Shown: in pieces, positions 49,138 through 59,015 of the stretch | Layout: every line of letters begins with the position of its first letter | Numbering within the stretch: the first letter of the stretch is position 1 | NCBI RefSeq assembly: GCF_019024325.1 | Contig: NZ_JAFNJS010000005.1 | Location: 1 to 64,000, forward strand | Direction: 5' to 3' | Length of the DNA: 64,000 nucleotides | DNA from: Falsiroseomonas tokyonensis | GTDB lineage: Bacteria > Pseudomonadota > Alphaproteobacteria > Acetobacterales > Acetobacteraceae | Made by a program: the position numbers and the translations under genes | The notes under the pieces: generated by a model | What the model was told of the DNA's origin: nothing | What the model saw: the letters and a program-made list of their open reading frames with translations, nothing else | Databases searched by the model: none

Positions 49138-50406
49138 ATGGCCATGACCGCCGATGACGCCGCGCCGCGGCTTAGCCTGCCGCCCGGGCCGCGCTTCGCG
49201 GCCGTCGGCGCCGAATTCGTGCGGGGCGCCGGGGCCGCAGGGGGGATCGAGGCCCGGCTGGCGGATCGCCTGGCGCTGATCGCGGAGGAAGTGCTGGCCG
49301 CCAGCCCCCCGGGCGCCGGCCCGGTCAGCCTGGCGCTGCACGACCGGCGGCATGCGGTGCGGCTGGAACTCGGCTTCCCGACCGCGGATCTCGACCTCGC
49401 GGGGCTCGACCAGGCGCGGATGCGGGATCCGGAGGATGATGCCGTCGGCCTCTACCTGGCCGCCCGCCTGGCGGACCAGCTGACCACCGAACCGGTGGGG
49501 CGCAGCGGCCTGCTGCTCGGCTTCAACCTGGCGCGCGGCTATGCCCCGCGCAGCCTGGATCCGCCGCCGCCCGGCCTCGGCCCGCTGGCCGGCGCGCCGG
49601 TGGACCCGGACGATGCGACTCTGGCCCTGCTGGTGGATTGGGCGGAGGCCGAGGGCCTGGGCGGCGCCGGCTTCCGCATCGCGCCGCGCGTGCTGGACCA
49701 GCGCGCGGCGGGCGAGCTTTTCGCCCGCGTGGCGCTGGATGCGCGGCGCCGGCCGATCGGCGGCCTGCTCTGGCAACCCTTCGGCCGCCGCATGATGGCG
49801 CTTTCCGGCCCCGCTCTGCTGCTGCCGCCGGGCCCGGCGTGCGAGGCCTTGGCGATCGCGCTGCTGGATGCCGCGCTCGGCGCGCTGGCGCGCGGCAGCA
49901 TCCAGGGCCTGGTGGTGCTGGACGCGGCGCCGGACATGCCGCGTGATGCCTTCGAGGTGGTGGGCCACCTGCCTGATGCCGCGGGCACCCCGCAGCCGGT
50001 GCTGTTCCGCGCGCTGGAGGAAGACCCGGGCGGCATCGCCTGGGTGCCGCCGCTGCTGCGCGACTGGGTGACGCGCAGCGTGCGCCGGCTGGGCCTAGGC
50101 CGGGACCTCGGCGAACCGCCGCCCCCGGGGCGCGCCACCGGCGCTGTCATGGCGGCAGAGACGGATCGTGCCGCCGGGCGCGTCACGCTGCGGCCGCTGC
50201 TGGCAGCGGGCGATGCGGCCGCGGTCGCCGCGGGCAATGTGGCGCTGTTCCGCGGCCAGGGTTTCGGGCAGTTCCGCGCGGTGCTCGACCTCGGCCAGCC
50301 GGGGCATGCGGCCTTCGCGGAGGGGCTGGTGCAGGCGGGCCTCGCCCCCGCGGCGCTGATCCCCGATGCGGCGGGCGACCTGCTGCTGCTGGCCGCCCTG
50401 GAATGA
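49138..50406 (+). CDS. hypothetical protein with degenerate GHKL-ATPase-like N-terminus
   Basis: 422 residues. Residues ~10-135 (RLADRLALIAEEVLAASPPGAGPVSLALHDRRHAVRLELGFP...DDAVGLYLAARLADQLTTEPVGRSGLLLGFNLAR) follow the RsbW-like GHKL kinase pattern, but ATP-lid glycines are poorly kept. The rest is Gly/Ala/Pro-rich and may be two acyltransferase-like halves. Translationally coupled (ATGA) to the aminotransferase gene. A second ATG lies at 49144. Function unknown. Confidence 0.5.
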   Translation: MAMTADDAAPRLSLPPGPRFAAVGAEFVRGAGAAGGIEARLADRLALIAEEVLAASPPGAGPVSLALHDRRHAVRLELGFPTADLDLAGLDQARMRDPEDDAVGLYLAARLADQLTTEPVGRSGLLLGFNLARGYAPRSLDPPPPGLGPLAGAPVDPDDATLALLVDWAEAEGLGGAGFRIAPRVLDQRAAGELFARVALDARRRPIGGLLWQPFGRRMMALSGPALLLPPGPACEALAIALLDAALGALARGSIQGLVVLDAAPDMPRDAFEVVGHLPDAAGTPQPVLFRALEEDPGGIAWVPPLLRDWVTRSVRRLGLGRDLGEPPPPGRATGAVMAAETDRAAGRVTLRPLLAAGDAAAVAAGNVALFRGQGFGQFRAVLDLGQPGHAAFAEGLVQAGLAPAALIPDAAGDLLLLAALE

Positions 50407-51515
50407 GCGGCTTCGATCTGGAGCGGCTGGTGCCGGCGCATGTCGCCAGCTTCCAGGCCTATGTGCCCGCGCCGCCGGACGACGTGCTGCTGCGCCGCTT
50501 CGGCGTGACGCATCTGCACCGACTGCACAACAACGAGAACCCGCTGGGCCCGCCGCCCGCGGCGCGGGAGGTGCTGGCCCGCTGGGACCCGGCGCAGGCC
50601 GCGATCTACCCGCAGGGTGATGGTTGGCACCTGCGGCGCGCCATCGCCGCGCAATTCGGCCTGGAGGCGGAGCAGGTGATCCTCGGCAATGGCGCCAATG
50701 AGGTGATCGGCTTCGTCATAAAGGCCTTCTGCGAGGCCGGCTGCAACATCGTCACCGCCGACCGCACCTTCGCCGTCTATGAATGGCTGGCGAGTTTCTC
50801 GGGCATCGAGCCGCGGTTGGCGCCGCTGCGCGCGGATGGCTTCGACGAGGCGGCGCTGCTGCGCGCGATCGATGCGCAAACGCGCGTGATCTTCCTCTGC
50901 AATCCGAACAACCCCACCGGCAGCTGGTGGGACCATGCGCGGCTGGAACGCTTCCTGGAAGCCGTGGATGGCCGCGCCATCGTGGTGGCGGACGAGGCCT
51001 ATGCCGAATATGCCGAGGCGCCGGGCTTCCCCGACAGCTTCGCCCTGATGGCGCGCCACCCGAACCTGGTGGTCTTCCGCACCTTCTCCAAGCTCTGGGG
51101 CCTGGCGGGGCTGCGCATTGGCTGGATGGCGGCCGCCCCGGCCGTGGCGGCGACGGTCCGCAAGATCAGCATCAGCTACAGCGTCAATCTGCTGGCGCTG
51201 GAAGCGGCGCGGGCATCGGTCTGGGACACGGCGCATCTGGCCGCGACGCGCGACCATGTGCGCCAGGGCCGCGCCGGACTGGCCGCGCTGGCGGCGCGGC
51301 TGGGCCTTCCGCTGCTCGACGGCATCGGCAATTTCGCGATGCTGCGCCTGCCCATGCCCGATACGGTGGCGCATCGCCGCCTGATGGCGCGCGGCGTCAT
51401 GGCGCGCGCCATGACCAGCTTCCGCTATCCCGGCTGGCTGCGCGTCTCCTTCGGCAGCGCCCCCGCCATGGCCGCCTTCGCCGAGGCGCTGGAGGCGGTG
51501 CTGGCCGAGGTCTGA
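50403..51515 (+). CDS. histidinol-phosphate aminotransferase-like enzyme
   Basis: 370 residues. PLP fold type I: HNNENPLGPP, GNGANEVIGFVIKAF, NPNNPTGSWW, VVADEAYAEYAE and the PLP lysine in TFSKLWGLAGLRIGW. Closest in style to HisC. Its pairing with an unknown gene rather than his genes suggests another substrate. It is followed by a small gene. Confidence 0.82.
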   Translation: MSGFDLERLVPAHVASFQAYVPAPPDDVLLRRFGVTHLHRLHNNENPLGPPPAAREVLARWDPAQAAIYPQGDGWHLRRAIAAQFGLEAEQVILGNGANEVIGFVIKAFCEAGCNIVTADRTFAVYEWLASFSGIEPRLAPLRADGFDEAALLRAIDAQTRVIFLCNPNNPTGSWWDHARLERFLEAVDGRAIVVADEAYAEYAEAPGFPDSFALMARHPNLVVFRTFSKLWGLAGLRIGWMAAAPAVAATVRKISISYSVNLLALEAARASVWDTAHLAATRDHVRQGRAGLAALAARLGLPLLDGIGNFAMLRLPMPDTVAHRRLMARGVMARAMTSFRYPGWLRVSFGSAPAMAAFAEALEAVLAEV

Positions 51516-51587
51516 TCCGCCTGCGGCATTTGATTTGCCGCCCCGCCGCCCATGGGGGATGACGGCCGCAGCACCGAGGAGACGCCC

Positions 51588-51872
51588 ATGCCCGCACGCG
51601 AAGACCTGCCCGAATCCGGCTGGCTGCCAGTGGCCGCGCTGGATGACCTGGAGCAGAAGCGGGAGAAGGCGAGCCGGGAGGCGGCGGAGCGCCTGGTTGC
51701 GATGCCGCCGCGCGCCCGGGTGCTGGAACTGATGCGCCGGACCGCCGGCAAGGCGGGGGAGGAGAAGCTGCGCCCCGCCGACCTGCGTGAGATCCTCGCC
51801 AGCTTCGCCGGCGAGGAACTGCCGGAGGAGGCGGCGCTGGCCGAGATGTTCCCCGATCTGCTCGGGGAATAG
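51588..51872 (+). CDS. small acidic hypothetical protein
   Basis: 94 residues from the ATG at 51588 with GAGGAG upstream. Helical and charged (ALDDLEQKREKASREAAERLVAM, ARVLELMRRTAGKAGEEKLRPADLREILASFAGEELPEEAALAEMF). No family recognised. It ends 6 bp from the convergent aminotransferase gene. Confidence 0.6.
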   Translation: MPAREDLPESGWLPVAALDDLEQKREKASREAAERLVAMPPRARVLELMRRTAGKAGEEKLRPADLREILASFAGEELPEEAALAEMFPDLLGE

Positions 51873-51878
51873 CGCGCC

Positions 51879-53084
51879 TCAGCGCAGCCCTTCGCAGAAG
51901 CGGCGGATGCGAGCGCAGGCATCCTCCAGCTGCGCATCGGCGGCGGCGAAGCTGATGCGGAAATGGCCGGGGAACATGAAGGCGGTGCCGTTCACCGTGG
52001 CCACGCCCTGTTCCGTCAGCAGCGCGAAGACGAAGTCCCAGTCATTGGTGATCTTCGTCCCTGCCTCCGTGGTCATCCCGATGCAGGCGGTCATGTCCGG
52101 AAAGGCATAGAAGGCGCCTTCCGGCAGGTGGCAGCGCAGATGCGGCGTGGCGTTGAGGGAGGCGACCACGCGGTTGCGCCGCGCCTCATAGACCTGGCGC
52201 ATCGCCTCCGTCGCATCCTGCGGGCCTTCCAGCGCGGCAACGGCCGCGGCCTGGGCGATGGAGCAGGTATTGGAGGTGGATTGCCCCTGCAGCTTGTCCA
52301 TCGCCTTGATCAGATGCCGCGGCGCGCCGCCGAAGCCGATGCGCCAGCCGGTCATGGCGTAGGATTTGGAGCAGCCGTTCATGGTCAGCGTGCGCTCGCG
52401 CAGACGCGGCTCCACCTGCGCGAAGGTGGTGAAGCGGCGGCCGTCGAAGACCAGCTTTTCGTAGATATCGTCGGTGAGGATGTGGACCTGCGGATGCCGC
52501 AGCAACACGTCGCATAACCCGCGCAGTTCCTCCGCGCTGTAGGTCGCGCCGGTCGGGTTCGACGGCGTGTTCACGATCAGCCACTTCGTCTTCGGCGTGA
52601 TCGCTGCCTCGAGCTGCTCCGGCGTCAGCTTGAAGCCCTGGTTGGGACCACAGGGCAGCAGCACGGGCGTACCATCCGCCAGGCCCACGATATCCGGATA
52701 GGACACCCAGCAGGGGGTGGGGATGATCACCTCGTCCCCGGCATTGATGGTGGCGATCAGCGCGTCGTAGATCACCTGCTTGCCGCCAGTACCCACCAGG
52801 ATCTCGTCCGGCGCATAGTCCAGCCCGTTGTCGCGCTGGAATTTCGCGGCCACCGCGCGGCGCAAGGCGAGGGTGCCAGAGATATCGGTGTAGCGGGTCT
52901 GGTTGTTGCGGATGGCGGCGATCGCCGCCTCCTTGATGTGCTCGGGCGTGTCGAAATCCGGCTCGCCGGAGGAGATGGCGAGCACATCCTTGCCCTCCGC
53001 CTTCAGCGCCTGGGCGCGCTGGCGCATGGCCGTGGTCTGGGAAGGGGAGATGCGGTTCAGCCGGTCCGCGATGACGTCACTCAT
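51879..53084 (-). CDS. aatA: aspartate aminotransferase (PLP, class I)
   Basis: 401 residues. ISSGEPDFDTPEHI, RYTDISGTLALRRAVA, VNTPSNPTGATYS, ILTDDIYEKLVF and the PLP lysine in NGCSKSYAMTGWRIGFG are the Ib-type aspartate/prephenate aminotransferase hallmarks, with R in HFRISFA binding the substrate carboxylate. Moves amino groups between aspartate and 2-oxoglutarate. Upstream lie two Bug receptor genes on the same strand. Confidence 0.92.
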   Translation of the reverse strand: MSDVIADRLNRISPSQTTAMRQRAQALKAEGKDVLAISSGEPDFDTPEHIKEAAIAAIRNNQTRYTDISGTLALRRAVAAKFQRDNGLDYAPDEILVGTGGKQVIYDALIATINAGDEVIIPTPCWVSYPDIVGLADGTPVLLPCGPNQGFKLTPEQLEAAITPKTKWLIVNTPSNPTGATYSAEELRGLCDVLLRHPQVHILTDDIYEKLVFDGRRFTTFAQVEPRLRERTLTMNGCSKSYAMTGWRIGFGGAPRHLIKAMDKLQGQSTSNTCSIAQAAAVAALEGPQDATEAMRQVYEARRNRVVASLNATPHLRCHLPEGAFYAFPDMTACIGMTTEAGTKITNDWDFVFALLTEQGVATVNGTAFMFPGHFRISFAAADAQLEDACARIRRFCEGLR

Positions 53085-53093
53085 GTCGATTCC

Positions 53094-54080
53094 TCAGCGC
53101 GCCAGGTTCAGCCGGGCGCGAACAACGATGTCCTTGAATTTGCCGAACTCGCCCGCGATGAAGGCGCCGGTGGTCTCGGGCGTGCTGTCGCTGACCGCGT
53201 CGATGCCGGCAGTGGCAAGGCGTGCCTTCACCTCGTCCATCGCCAGCACGCGGTTGGCCGCCGCGTTCAGCCGCGCGACGATGGCGGGCGGCATGCCCTT
53301 CGGGCCGAGCATGACGTTCCAGGTGGAGGCCTCGAATCCCGCGAGCCCCGCTTCCTGCATGGTCGGCACATCGGGCAAGAGGGGGTGCCGCGCGACGCTG
53401 CCCATGCCGATGATGCGGAACAGCCCGTCCCGCGCCGCCGCGGCCAGCGAGCCCAGCGGTTCCCAGCCGTATTGCACCTCGCCTTTGGTCAGCGCCTCCA
53501 CCAGCGGTGCGCCGCCGCGATAGGGCACATGCTCGGCCTGCAGCCCGCCGGCCGAGAGGTTCATCAGCTCGCCCGCCAAGTGCCCCACGCTGCCCGATCC
53601 GGAACTGCCCCAGCTCGCGCGGCCCGGATTGGCGCGCAGCCAGGCGATCAGCGCCTGCGGGTCGCGATGCGGCGAATCCTTCGGCACCGCCAGCGCGATC
53701 GGCGCGCGGCCCAGGATGGCGATGGCGGAGAAATCCGCGATGGGATCATAGGGCGTGGTGTCCGGCTGCAGCGCCGGCACCGTGCCGTGGGTGGAGGGCG
53801 TGCCGAGCAGGATGGCATGGCCATCCGCCGACGCGCGCTTCACGAAATCGCTGCCAATGACGCCGCCGGCGCCGGCGCGGTTTTCCACCACGATGCGCGC
53901 GCCGGCGCCGATCACCGGCGCCATCCGATCCGCCACGAGCCGCGCCAGCAGGTCTGCCGACCCGCCGGCGGGGAAGGGGATGGTGAAGCTGATCACGCGA
54001 TCCGGCCAGGCGGGCTGTGCGCGCGCGGTCGCGAAGGGCGCCGCGCTCAGCGCGGCCAGGGCAAGGCGGCGTGTCAGCAT
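53094..54080 (-). CDS. Bug-family tripartite tricarboxylate transporter receptor
   Basis: 328 residues from the ATG at 54080. A signal (RRLALAALSAAPFATARAQ) precedes the Bug fold: WPDRVISFTIPFPAGGSADLLARLVADRM, VENRAGAGGVIGSDFV, SGSGSVGHLAGELMN, HVPYRGGAPLVEALTKGEVQYGW and DVPTMQEAGL. Periplasmic solute receptor; no TctA/TctB channel genes are nearby. It follows a second Bug gene and the Hyu genes. Confidence 0.9.
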   Translation of the reverse strand: MLTRRLALAALSAAPFATARAQPAWPDRVISFTIPFPAGGSADLLARLVADRMAPVIGAGARIVVENRAGAGGVIGSDFVKRASADGHAILLGTPSTHGTVPALQPDTTPYDPIADFSAIAILGRAPIALAVPKDSPHRDPQALIAWLRANPGRASWGSSGSGSVGHLAGELMNLSAGGLQAEHVPYRGGAPLVEALTKGEVQYGWEPLGSLAAAARDGLFRIIGMGSVARHPLLPDVPTMQEAGLAGFEASTWNVMLGPKGMPPAIVARLNAAANRVLAMDEVKARLATAGIDAVSDSTPETTGAFIAGEFGKFKDIVVRARLNLAR

Positions 54081-54094
54081 TTCACGAAAATCCT

Positions 54095-55063
54095 TCAGAT
54101 GGTGATGTTCTGGCTGCGGATGATCTCGCCCCATTTGGCGAGCTCCTCCGTCCAATAGGTGTCGAGCTCCGCCGGGCTGCTGCCGATGATCTCCACCGCC
54201 ATCGTCGTCAGCCTTTCCTTCGTCGCAGGATCCTGCAGCGCCTTCTGCAAGGCGGCCGAAAGCCGCGTCACGATCGGCGCCGGCGTGCCTGCGGGCAGCA
54301 GCATGATGACATCGGTGGAGGAGGCAAAGCCGGGCACGCCGGATTCCGCCAGCGTCGGGATGTCATTGGCGAATGCCGAACGCCGCGCCGTGGAAACGCC
54401 GAGCAGCTTGAGCTGGCCACTGGCGCGGAAGGGCAGGCAGGTGACCATATCGACGAAGGACATGGCGACTTCGCCTGCCAGCAGGCCCTGCACGGAAGGG
54501 CCGCCGCCGCGATAGGGCACATGCAGCAGCCGCGTGCCGGACTTCGCCTGGAACAGCTCCGCCGCCAGGTGGCTGCTGGCGCCGATGCCGGCGGAGGAAT
54601 AGGTCACCTCGCCCGGCTTGCCCTTCGCATAGGCGACGAATTCCGCAAGGCTGTTCACCGGCACGGAAGGATGCACGCACAGCACCTGCGCACTACGCGC
54701 CACCAGGCTGACGCCGGTGAAGGCGGCGCGGTTGTCGTAGGGCAGGTTGCGGATCAGATGCGGCGCAATGGCATAGGTGCTGTTGGTGCCCAGCAGGAAG
54801 GTGTAGCCATCCGGCCGCGACCGCGCGACATGGCCATGGCCCAGCGTGCCGGATGCGCCGCCGCGATTGTCCACCACCACGGGCTGGCCGAGATCCGCCG
54901 CCATGGCCTGCGCGATGACGCGCCCCATGACATCGGTGGAGCCGCCCGCGGCCCAGGGGATCACCAGCGTGATCGGGCGGTTGGGGAAGACCTCCTGCGC
55001 CGAGGCTGATCGCAGCGCAGGCAATGCCAGGCCGGCGGCCAGCAGGGTACGACGTGTCGCCAT
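54095..55063 (-). CDS. Bug-family tripartite tricarboxylate transporter receptor
   Basis: 322 residues from the ATG at 55063. Signal (TLLAAGLALPALRSASAQ), then FPNRPITLVIPWAAGGSTDVMGRVIAQAM, VDNRGGASGTLGHGHVARSRPDGYT, SSAGIGASSHLAAELFQ, HVPYRGGGPSVQGLLAGEVAM. A second receptor of the same family as its neighbour, only moderately similar to it. Probably binds a substrate or product of the Hyu enzymes; inference. Confidence 0.9.
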   Translation of the reverse strand: MATRRTLLAAGLALPALRSASAQEVFPNRPITLVIPWAAGGSTDVMGRVIAQAMAADLGQPVVVDNRGGASGTLGHGHVARSRPDGYTFLLGTNSTYAIAPHLIRNLPYDNRAAFTGVSLVARSAQVLCVHPSVPVNSLAEFVAYAKGKPGEVTYSSAGIGASSHLAAELFQAKSGTRLLHVPYRGGGPSVQGLLAGEVAMSFVDMVTCLPFRASGQLKLLGVSTARRSAFANDIPTLAESGVPGFASSTDVIMLLPAGTPAPIVTRLSAALQKALQDPATKERLTTMAVEIIGSSPAELDTYWTEELAKWGEIIRSQNITI

Positions 55064-55178
55064 GGTCCATCTCCTATTCGCCGTCGTCATGCGACGGGGG
55101 TGGTGCCGCGATGCTTGCGCATCTCCCTGTTTTGGCGCCGCGCTTCTTGTGGCGCGGCGTTGTGGAGTATGAGCCCGG

Positions 55179-57281
55179 TCAGGGCAGTTCGACGACCAGA
55201 TTCCGGAAGCGATCCACCGAGACTTTCGCATCCGGTCCGATGACGCAGGTGGATTCGCGTTCCTCCACCAGCGCGGGGCCGGTGAAGCTTGCGCCGGGGG
55301 CCAGGGCATAGCGGTCATAGACGTGGCAGGGGCGCCAGCCGAGGCCCTCGAACAGCACCTCCCGCACCCCGCGCGCGGCCTTCGCGGCATCGGTGAAGCT
55401 CTCGGTCGCGGTATTGGCCACCTCGGCGAGCTGAATGTCGCGCCCCGGCGCAAGGCAGGCGACGCGCCAGGACAGCGCCTCGATCGGCAGGTCGGTCAGC
55501 GCGCGGCCGAAGCGTTCGCGATAGCTTTCGAAGAAGTTTTCCCGGATGGCGGGCAGGTCCGCCGCGCTCAGCTTCATCGAAGGCAGCCTCACGGGAATCT
55601 CGAATCCCTGGCCGACATGGCGCATATCGGCGGCGGCCACGGCCGTGATCTGGTTCGGATCGGCGCCGGTCTCTAGCAGCAGCGCGCGTCCTTCCGCCTC
55701 CATCTGCGCCAGCAGCCCGTTCACATGCGCCCAGTCCAGCCGTTCCAGCCGGCCGACATGGCTGCGCACCAGATCGGTGGCGGGCGGCGCGACGAGGAAT
55801 CCGAGCGCCGAGGCGACGCCGGCCCCCAGCGGCACCAGCATGCGCTTCATCTTCAGCAGGCGTGCGAGATCGTAGGAATGCACCGGCCCGGCGCCACCGA
55901 AGGCGATCAGCGTGTAGCGACGCGGATCGCGCCCCTTCTCCGCCAGATGCATGCGCGTGGCGGCCGCCATCGTCTCATCCACGATACGGCGGATGCCGAG
56001 GGCGGCCATGTCGCGCTCCACGCCCAGCTTCTTCGCGATGCCGGTCTCGATCGCGCGCTGCACCGCATTCGGGTCCAGCGCCATCTCCCCGCCCAGGAAG
56101 TACTTTGGGTCCAGCCGTCCAAGCACCAGGTCCCCGTCGGTGACGGTTGGCTCCGTGCCGCCGCGGCCGTAGCAGATCGGCCCCGGCTTGGCGCCCGCGC
56201 TGCGCGGCCCGACCTTCATCAGGCCGGATGCCTCGTCGACGCGGGAGATGGAGCCGCCGCCGGCGCCGATCTCGATCATGTCGACGACCGTCACCTTCAG
56301 CGGCAGGCCCGAACCCTTCTGGAAGCGCCGCACGCGCCCCGCCTCGAAATCGAACTTCCGGTCCGGCGCCGCATTCTCCACCAGGCACATTTTTGCGGTG
56401 GTGCCGCCCATGTCGAAGGACACGACATGCATCTCGCCGGTGAGGCGCGCGAGGAAGGAGGCGGCCATGGCCCCCGCCGCCGGGCCGGACTCGATCAGCC
56501 GGATCGGGAATTCCTTCGCATCCCGCACCGCCGCGATGCCGCCGCCCGAAAGCATGACATGCAGCCGCCCGACGAAGCCGAGCGCGGCCAAATCCGCCTC
56601 CAGCTTGTCCAGATAGCGGCGCATCAGCGGCTGCACATAGGCATTGGCGCAGGCGGTGCTGGTGCGCTCGAATTCACGGATCTCCGGCGCGACGCGGGAG
56701 GACAGCGACAGCGGCAGGTCCGGATACATCTCCGCCACGATGGCGCCGGCGCGCACCTCGTGCTGGTCGGCGTGATAGGCATGCATGAAGGCGATGGCCA
56801 GCGCCTCGATCTTCTCGACCTCGACCAGCTGCTTCACTGCATCGCGCACCGCCTGCTCGTCCAGCGGCAGCAGCGTCGCGCCATGCACGTCGATGCGTTC
56901 CGGAATCTCCAGGCGCCGATGCCGCGGCACCAGGGTGGGCGGCGCTTCCAGATACAGGTCATACAGGTCGTAGCGCGTCTCGCGGCCGATCTCGATGACG
57001 TCGCGGAAGCCGGCGGTGGTCAGCAGGCCGACGGTGGCGCCGGTGCGCTCGATGATGGTGTTGGTCACCAGCGTGGTGCCGTGGACGATGCTGTGCAGGT
57101 CGGCGGGCTTCAGCCCCGTCTCCTCCAGCAGCCGCATGGTGCCGGCGATAATCGCCTCGCTGGGATCGTCCGGCGTGGTCAGCCGCTTGCCGGTCGCGAC
57201 CAGCTTGCGGACCGGATCATGCAGCACGAAATCCGTGAAGGTGCCGCCGACGTCGACGCCAATGCGCGCAGTCCCGCTCAT
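55179..57281 (-). CDS. hyuA: hydantoinase/5-oxoprolinase subunit A
   Basis: 700 residues. GVDVGGTFTDFVL, HGTTLVTNTIIERTGA, RVAPEIREFERTSTACANAYV, SFDMGGTTAK, GAGGGSISRVDEASGLMKVGPRSAGAKPGPICYGRGG and FGGAGPVHSYDLARLL are the ATP-dependent hydantoinase A signatures. Acts with subunit B to open hydantoin or oxoproline-like rings. Overlaps subunit B by 4 bp. Confidence 0.94.
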   Translation of the reverse strand: MSGTARIGVDVGGTFTDFVLHDPVRKLVATGKRLTTPDDPSEAIIAGTMRLLEETGLKPADLHSIVHGTTLVTNTIIERTGATVGLLTTAGFRDVIEIGRETRYDLYDLYLEAPPTLVPRHRRLEIPERIDVHGATLLPLDEQAVRDAVKQLVEVEKIEALAIAFMHAYHADQHEVRAGAIVAEMYPDLPLSLSSRVAPEIREFERTSTACANAYVQPLMRRYLDKLEADLAALGFVGRLHVMLSGGGIAAVRDAKEFPIRLIESGPAAGAMAASFLARLTGEMHVVSFDMGGTTAKMCLVENAAPDRKFDFEAGRVRRFQKGSGLPLKVTVVDMIEIGAGGGSISRVDEASGLMKVGPRSAGAKPGPICYGRGGTEPTVTDGDLVLGRLDPKYFLGGEMALDPNAVQRAIETGIAKKLGVERDMAALGIRRIVDETMAAATRMHLAEKGRDPRRYTLIAFGGAGPVHSYDLARLLKMKRMLVPLGAGVASALGFLVAPPATDLVRSHVGRLERLDWAHVNGLLAQMEAEGRALLLETGADPNQITAVAAADMRHVGQGFEIPVRLPSMKLSAADLPAIRENFFESYRERFGRALTDLPIEALSWRVACLAPGRDIQLAEVANTATESFTDAAKAARGVREVLFEGLGWRPCHVYDRYALAPGASFTGPALVEERESTCVIGPDAKVSVDRFRNLVVELP

Positions 57282-58921
57282 GCCTTCACCCCGTAGTCAC
57301 GCATGGCCGCCTCTTCGGTGATGTAGCCGTCGCGGATATCCGCGCGCACGGCGTCAGGGTCCCGCTGCTTCGGATCGCCGAAGCCGCCGCCACCCGGATA
57401 GAGCAAGGTCACGCGCCGCCCGGTCTCCACACTGGTGCGCGATTTCGGATGCGGCCTGGTGCCGTCATCGATGGCGATCACCGCAGGCGCGCCCGGCCCG
57501 CCGCCGAGCAGGCCCTCGGCCGGATGGTCGCGGCGGTCGGACAGCAGCGAGAGCCGCACCGCGGCCGGCGTGCGTACCTCGATCTCCGCCTCCTGCCCCA
57601 GCCCGCCGCGGAAGCGTCCGGCCCCGCCGGAATCCGCGCGCAGTTGCTTCCGCCAGACCAGCAAAGGCGCAACGCTTTCATAGGCCTCGATGGAGCCGGC
57701 GCCGACATTGGTCGGGAAGGCCGTGGTCGGCAGGCCGTCGCGATGCGGGCTCGCGCCCATGCCGCCGCTCGCGAAAAGAACCTGCGAGAAGCGGTCGCCA
57801 TTCTGGTCCATGCCGCTGAACAGCGCGCGCATCGTCGGCGCGCCACCGCATTCCGCCAGCACCTTGTCCGGCAGAACATCCGCCAGCGCCTTGTAGATCG
57901 CGCCCGCCAGCAGATGCCCCGTCAGCTGCCGCGCGCTGCAGGGCGCGGGGAAGCGCGGATTGAGGATCGAACCCTCCGGCGCCGCGACGGTGATCGCCTG
58001 GTAGCTGCCCTCGTTGCGCGGCGTGAAGGGATCCAGCGCGCATTTCACAGGATAGACCGAATAGGCATGGGTGTAGTTCAGCACGCAGTTGATGCCGCGA
58101 TCGATCTGCGGCGAGGTGCCGGCGAAATCGATATGCATCGTCTCGCCCGTCACCGTCACGGCGCAGACGATGCGCGTGACCATGTCGTCAAAACCGTCGG
58201 CCTCGATGGTGGCGTTGTAGGTGCCGTCCGGCACCTGCGCGATGGCGCGGCGCATCGCCTGGTCGGCACGAATCTGCAAAGCCTCAGACAGGCCCTGCAG
58301 GTCCTCGAGGCCGGTATCCTCCAGGAATTCGGCCAGGCGGCGCACCGCCACCTCATTCGCCACCACCTGCGCTTCCAGGTCGCCCATCACGGGGCCGGGG
58401 ATGCGCACATTGGCGGAGAGCAGCTCCACCAGATCCTCGTTGCGCTGCCCCGCACGGAACAGGCGCGAGGGCGGGATGCGGATGCCTTCCTCGAAGAGCT
58501 CGCGGCAATCCGCGGACCACAGCGCGCCGCCGACATCCGGCGAATGCGCGATGGACCCCGCGAAGCCCACGATCTTGCCCTTGTGGAAGATCGGCGAGAC
58601 CGCGGTGAAGTCCGGCAGGTGGCCCGTGGCGAGGAACGGATCGTTGGTGATCACGCAATCGCCCGGCTGCCAGGTCTCGATCGGAAAGCGCGCCAGAAAG
58701 TGCTTCGTCGTCTTCGGCAGGATGCAGGAGAAGGAGGCGATGCCGCCGGTATTTTCCGAGATGGAGTCGCCCTTCGCGTCCATCAGCACCGTCGCGAAAT
58801 CGTTGGACTCGCGGACGATGGTGGAGAAGGCGGTGCGCAGCAGGCCCGTCGCCGCCTCATCGGCGATGGAGATCAGCCGGCTCCAGTAGACCTCCAGGGT
58901 GATCGGATCGAAGGACTCCAA
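57278..58921 (-). CDS. hyuB: hydantoinase/5-oxoprolinase subunit B
   Basis: 547 residues. The start FDPITLEVYWSRLISIADEAATGLLRTAFSTIVRESNDFATVLMD and the blocks GDCVITNDPFLATGHLPDFT, HSPDVGG, IHIDFAGTSPQIDRGINCV and GGLGQEAEIEV belong to hydantoinase B. First gene of the Hyu/Bug run, divergent from the LysR gene. Confidence 0.94.
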   Translation of the reverse strand: MESFDPITLEVYWSRLISIADEAATGLLRTAFSTIVRESNDFATVLMDAKGDSISENTGGIASFSCILPKTTKHFLARFPIETWQPGDCVITNDPFLATGHLPDFTAVSPIFHKGKIVGFAGSIAHSPDVGGALWSADCRELFEEGIRIPPSRLFRAGQRNEDLVELLSANVRIPGPVMGDLEAQVVANEVAVRRLAEFLEDTGLEDLQGLSEALQIRADQAMRRAIAQVPDGTYNATIEADGFDDMVTRIVCAVTVTGETMHIDFAGTSPQIDRGINCVLNYTHAYSVYPVKCALDPFTPRNEGSYQAITVAAPEGSILNPRFPAPCSARQLTGHLLAGAIYKALADVLPDKVLAECGGAPTMRALFSGMDQNGDRFSQVLFASGGMGASPHRDGLPTTAFPTNVGAGSIEAYESVAPLLVWRKQLRADSGGAGRFRGGLGQEAEIEVRTPAAVRLSLLSDRRDHPAEGLLGGGPGAPAVIAIDDGTRPHPKSRTSVETGRRVTLLYPGGGGFGDPKQRDPDAVRADIRDGYITEEAAMRDYGVKA

Positions 58922-59015
58922 GGGACACGCCTTTCCCGCTCTTGCGACGGAAACGCTAGGCGCGGCGTAACAACTCGTCCAATATCAAACGCATCTGTAT
59001 TGAGAGGGGCAAGAT

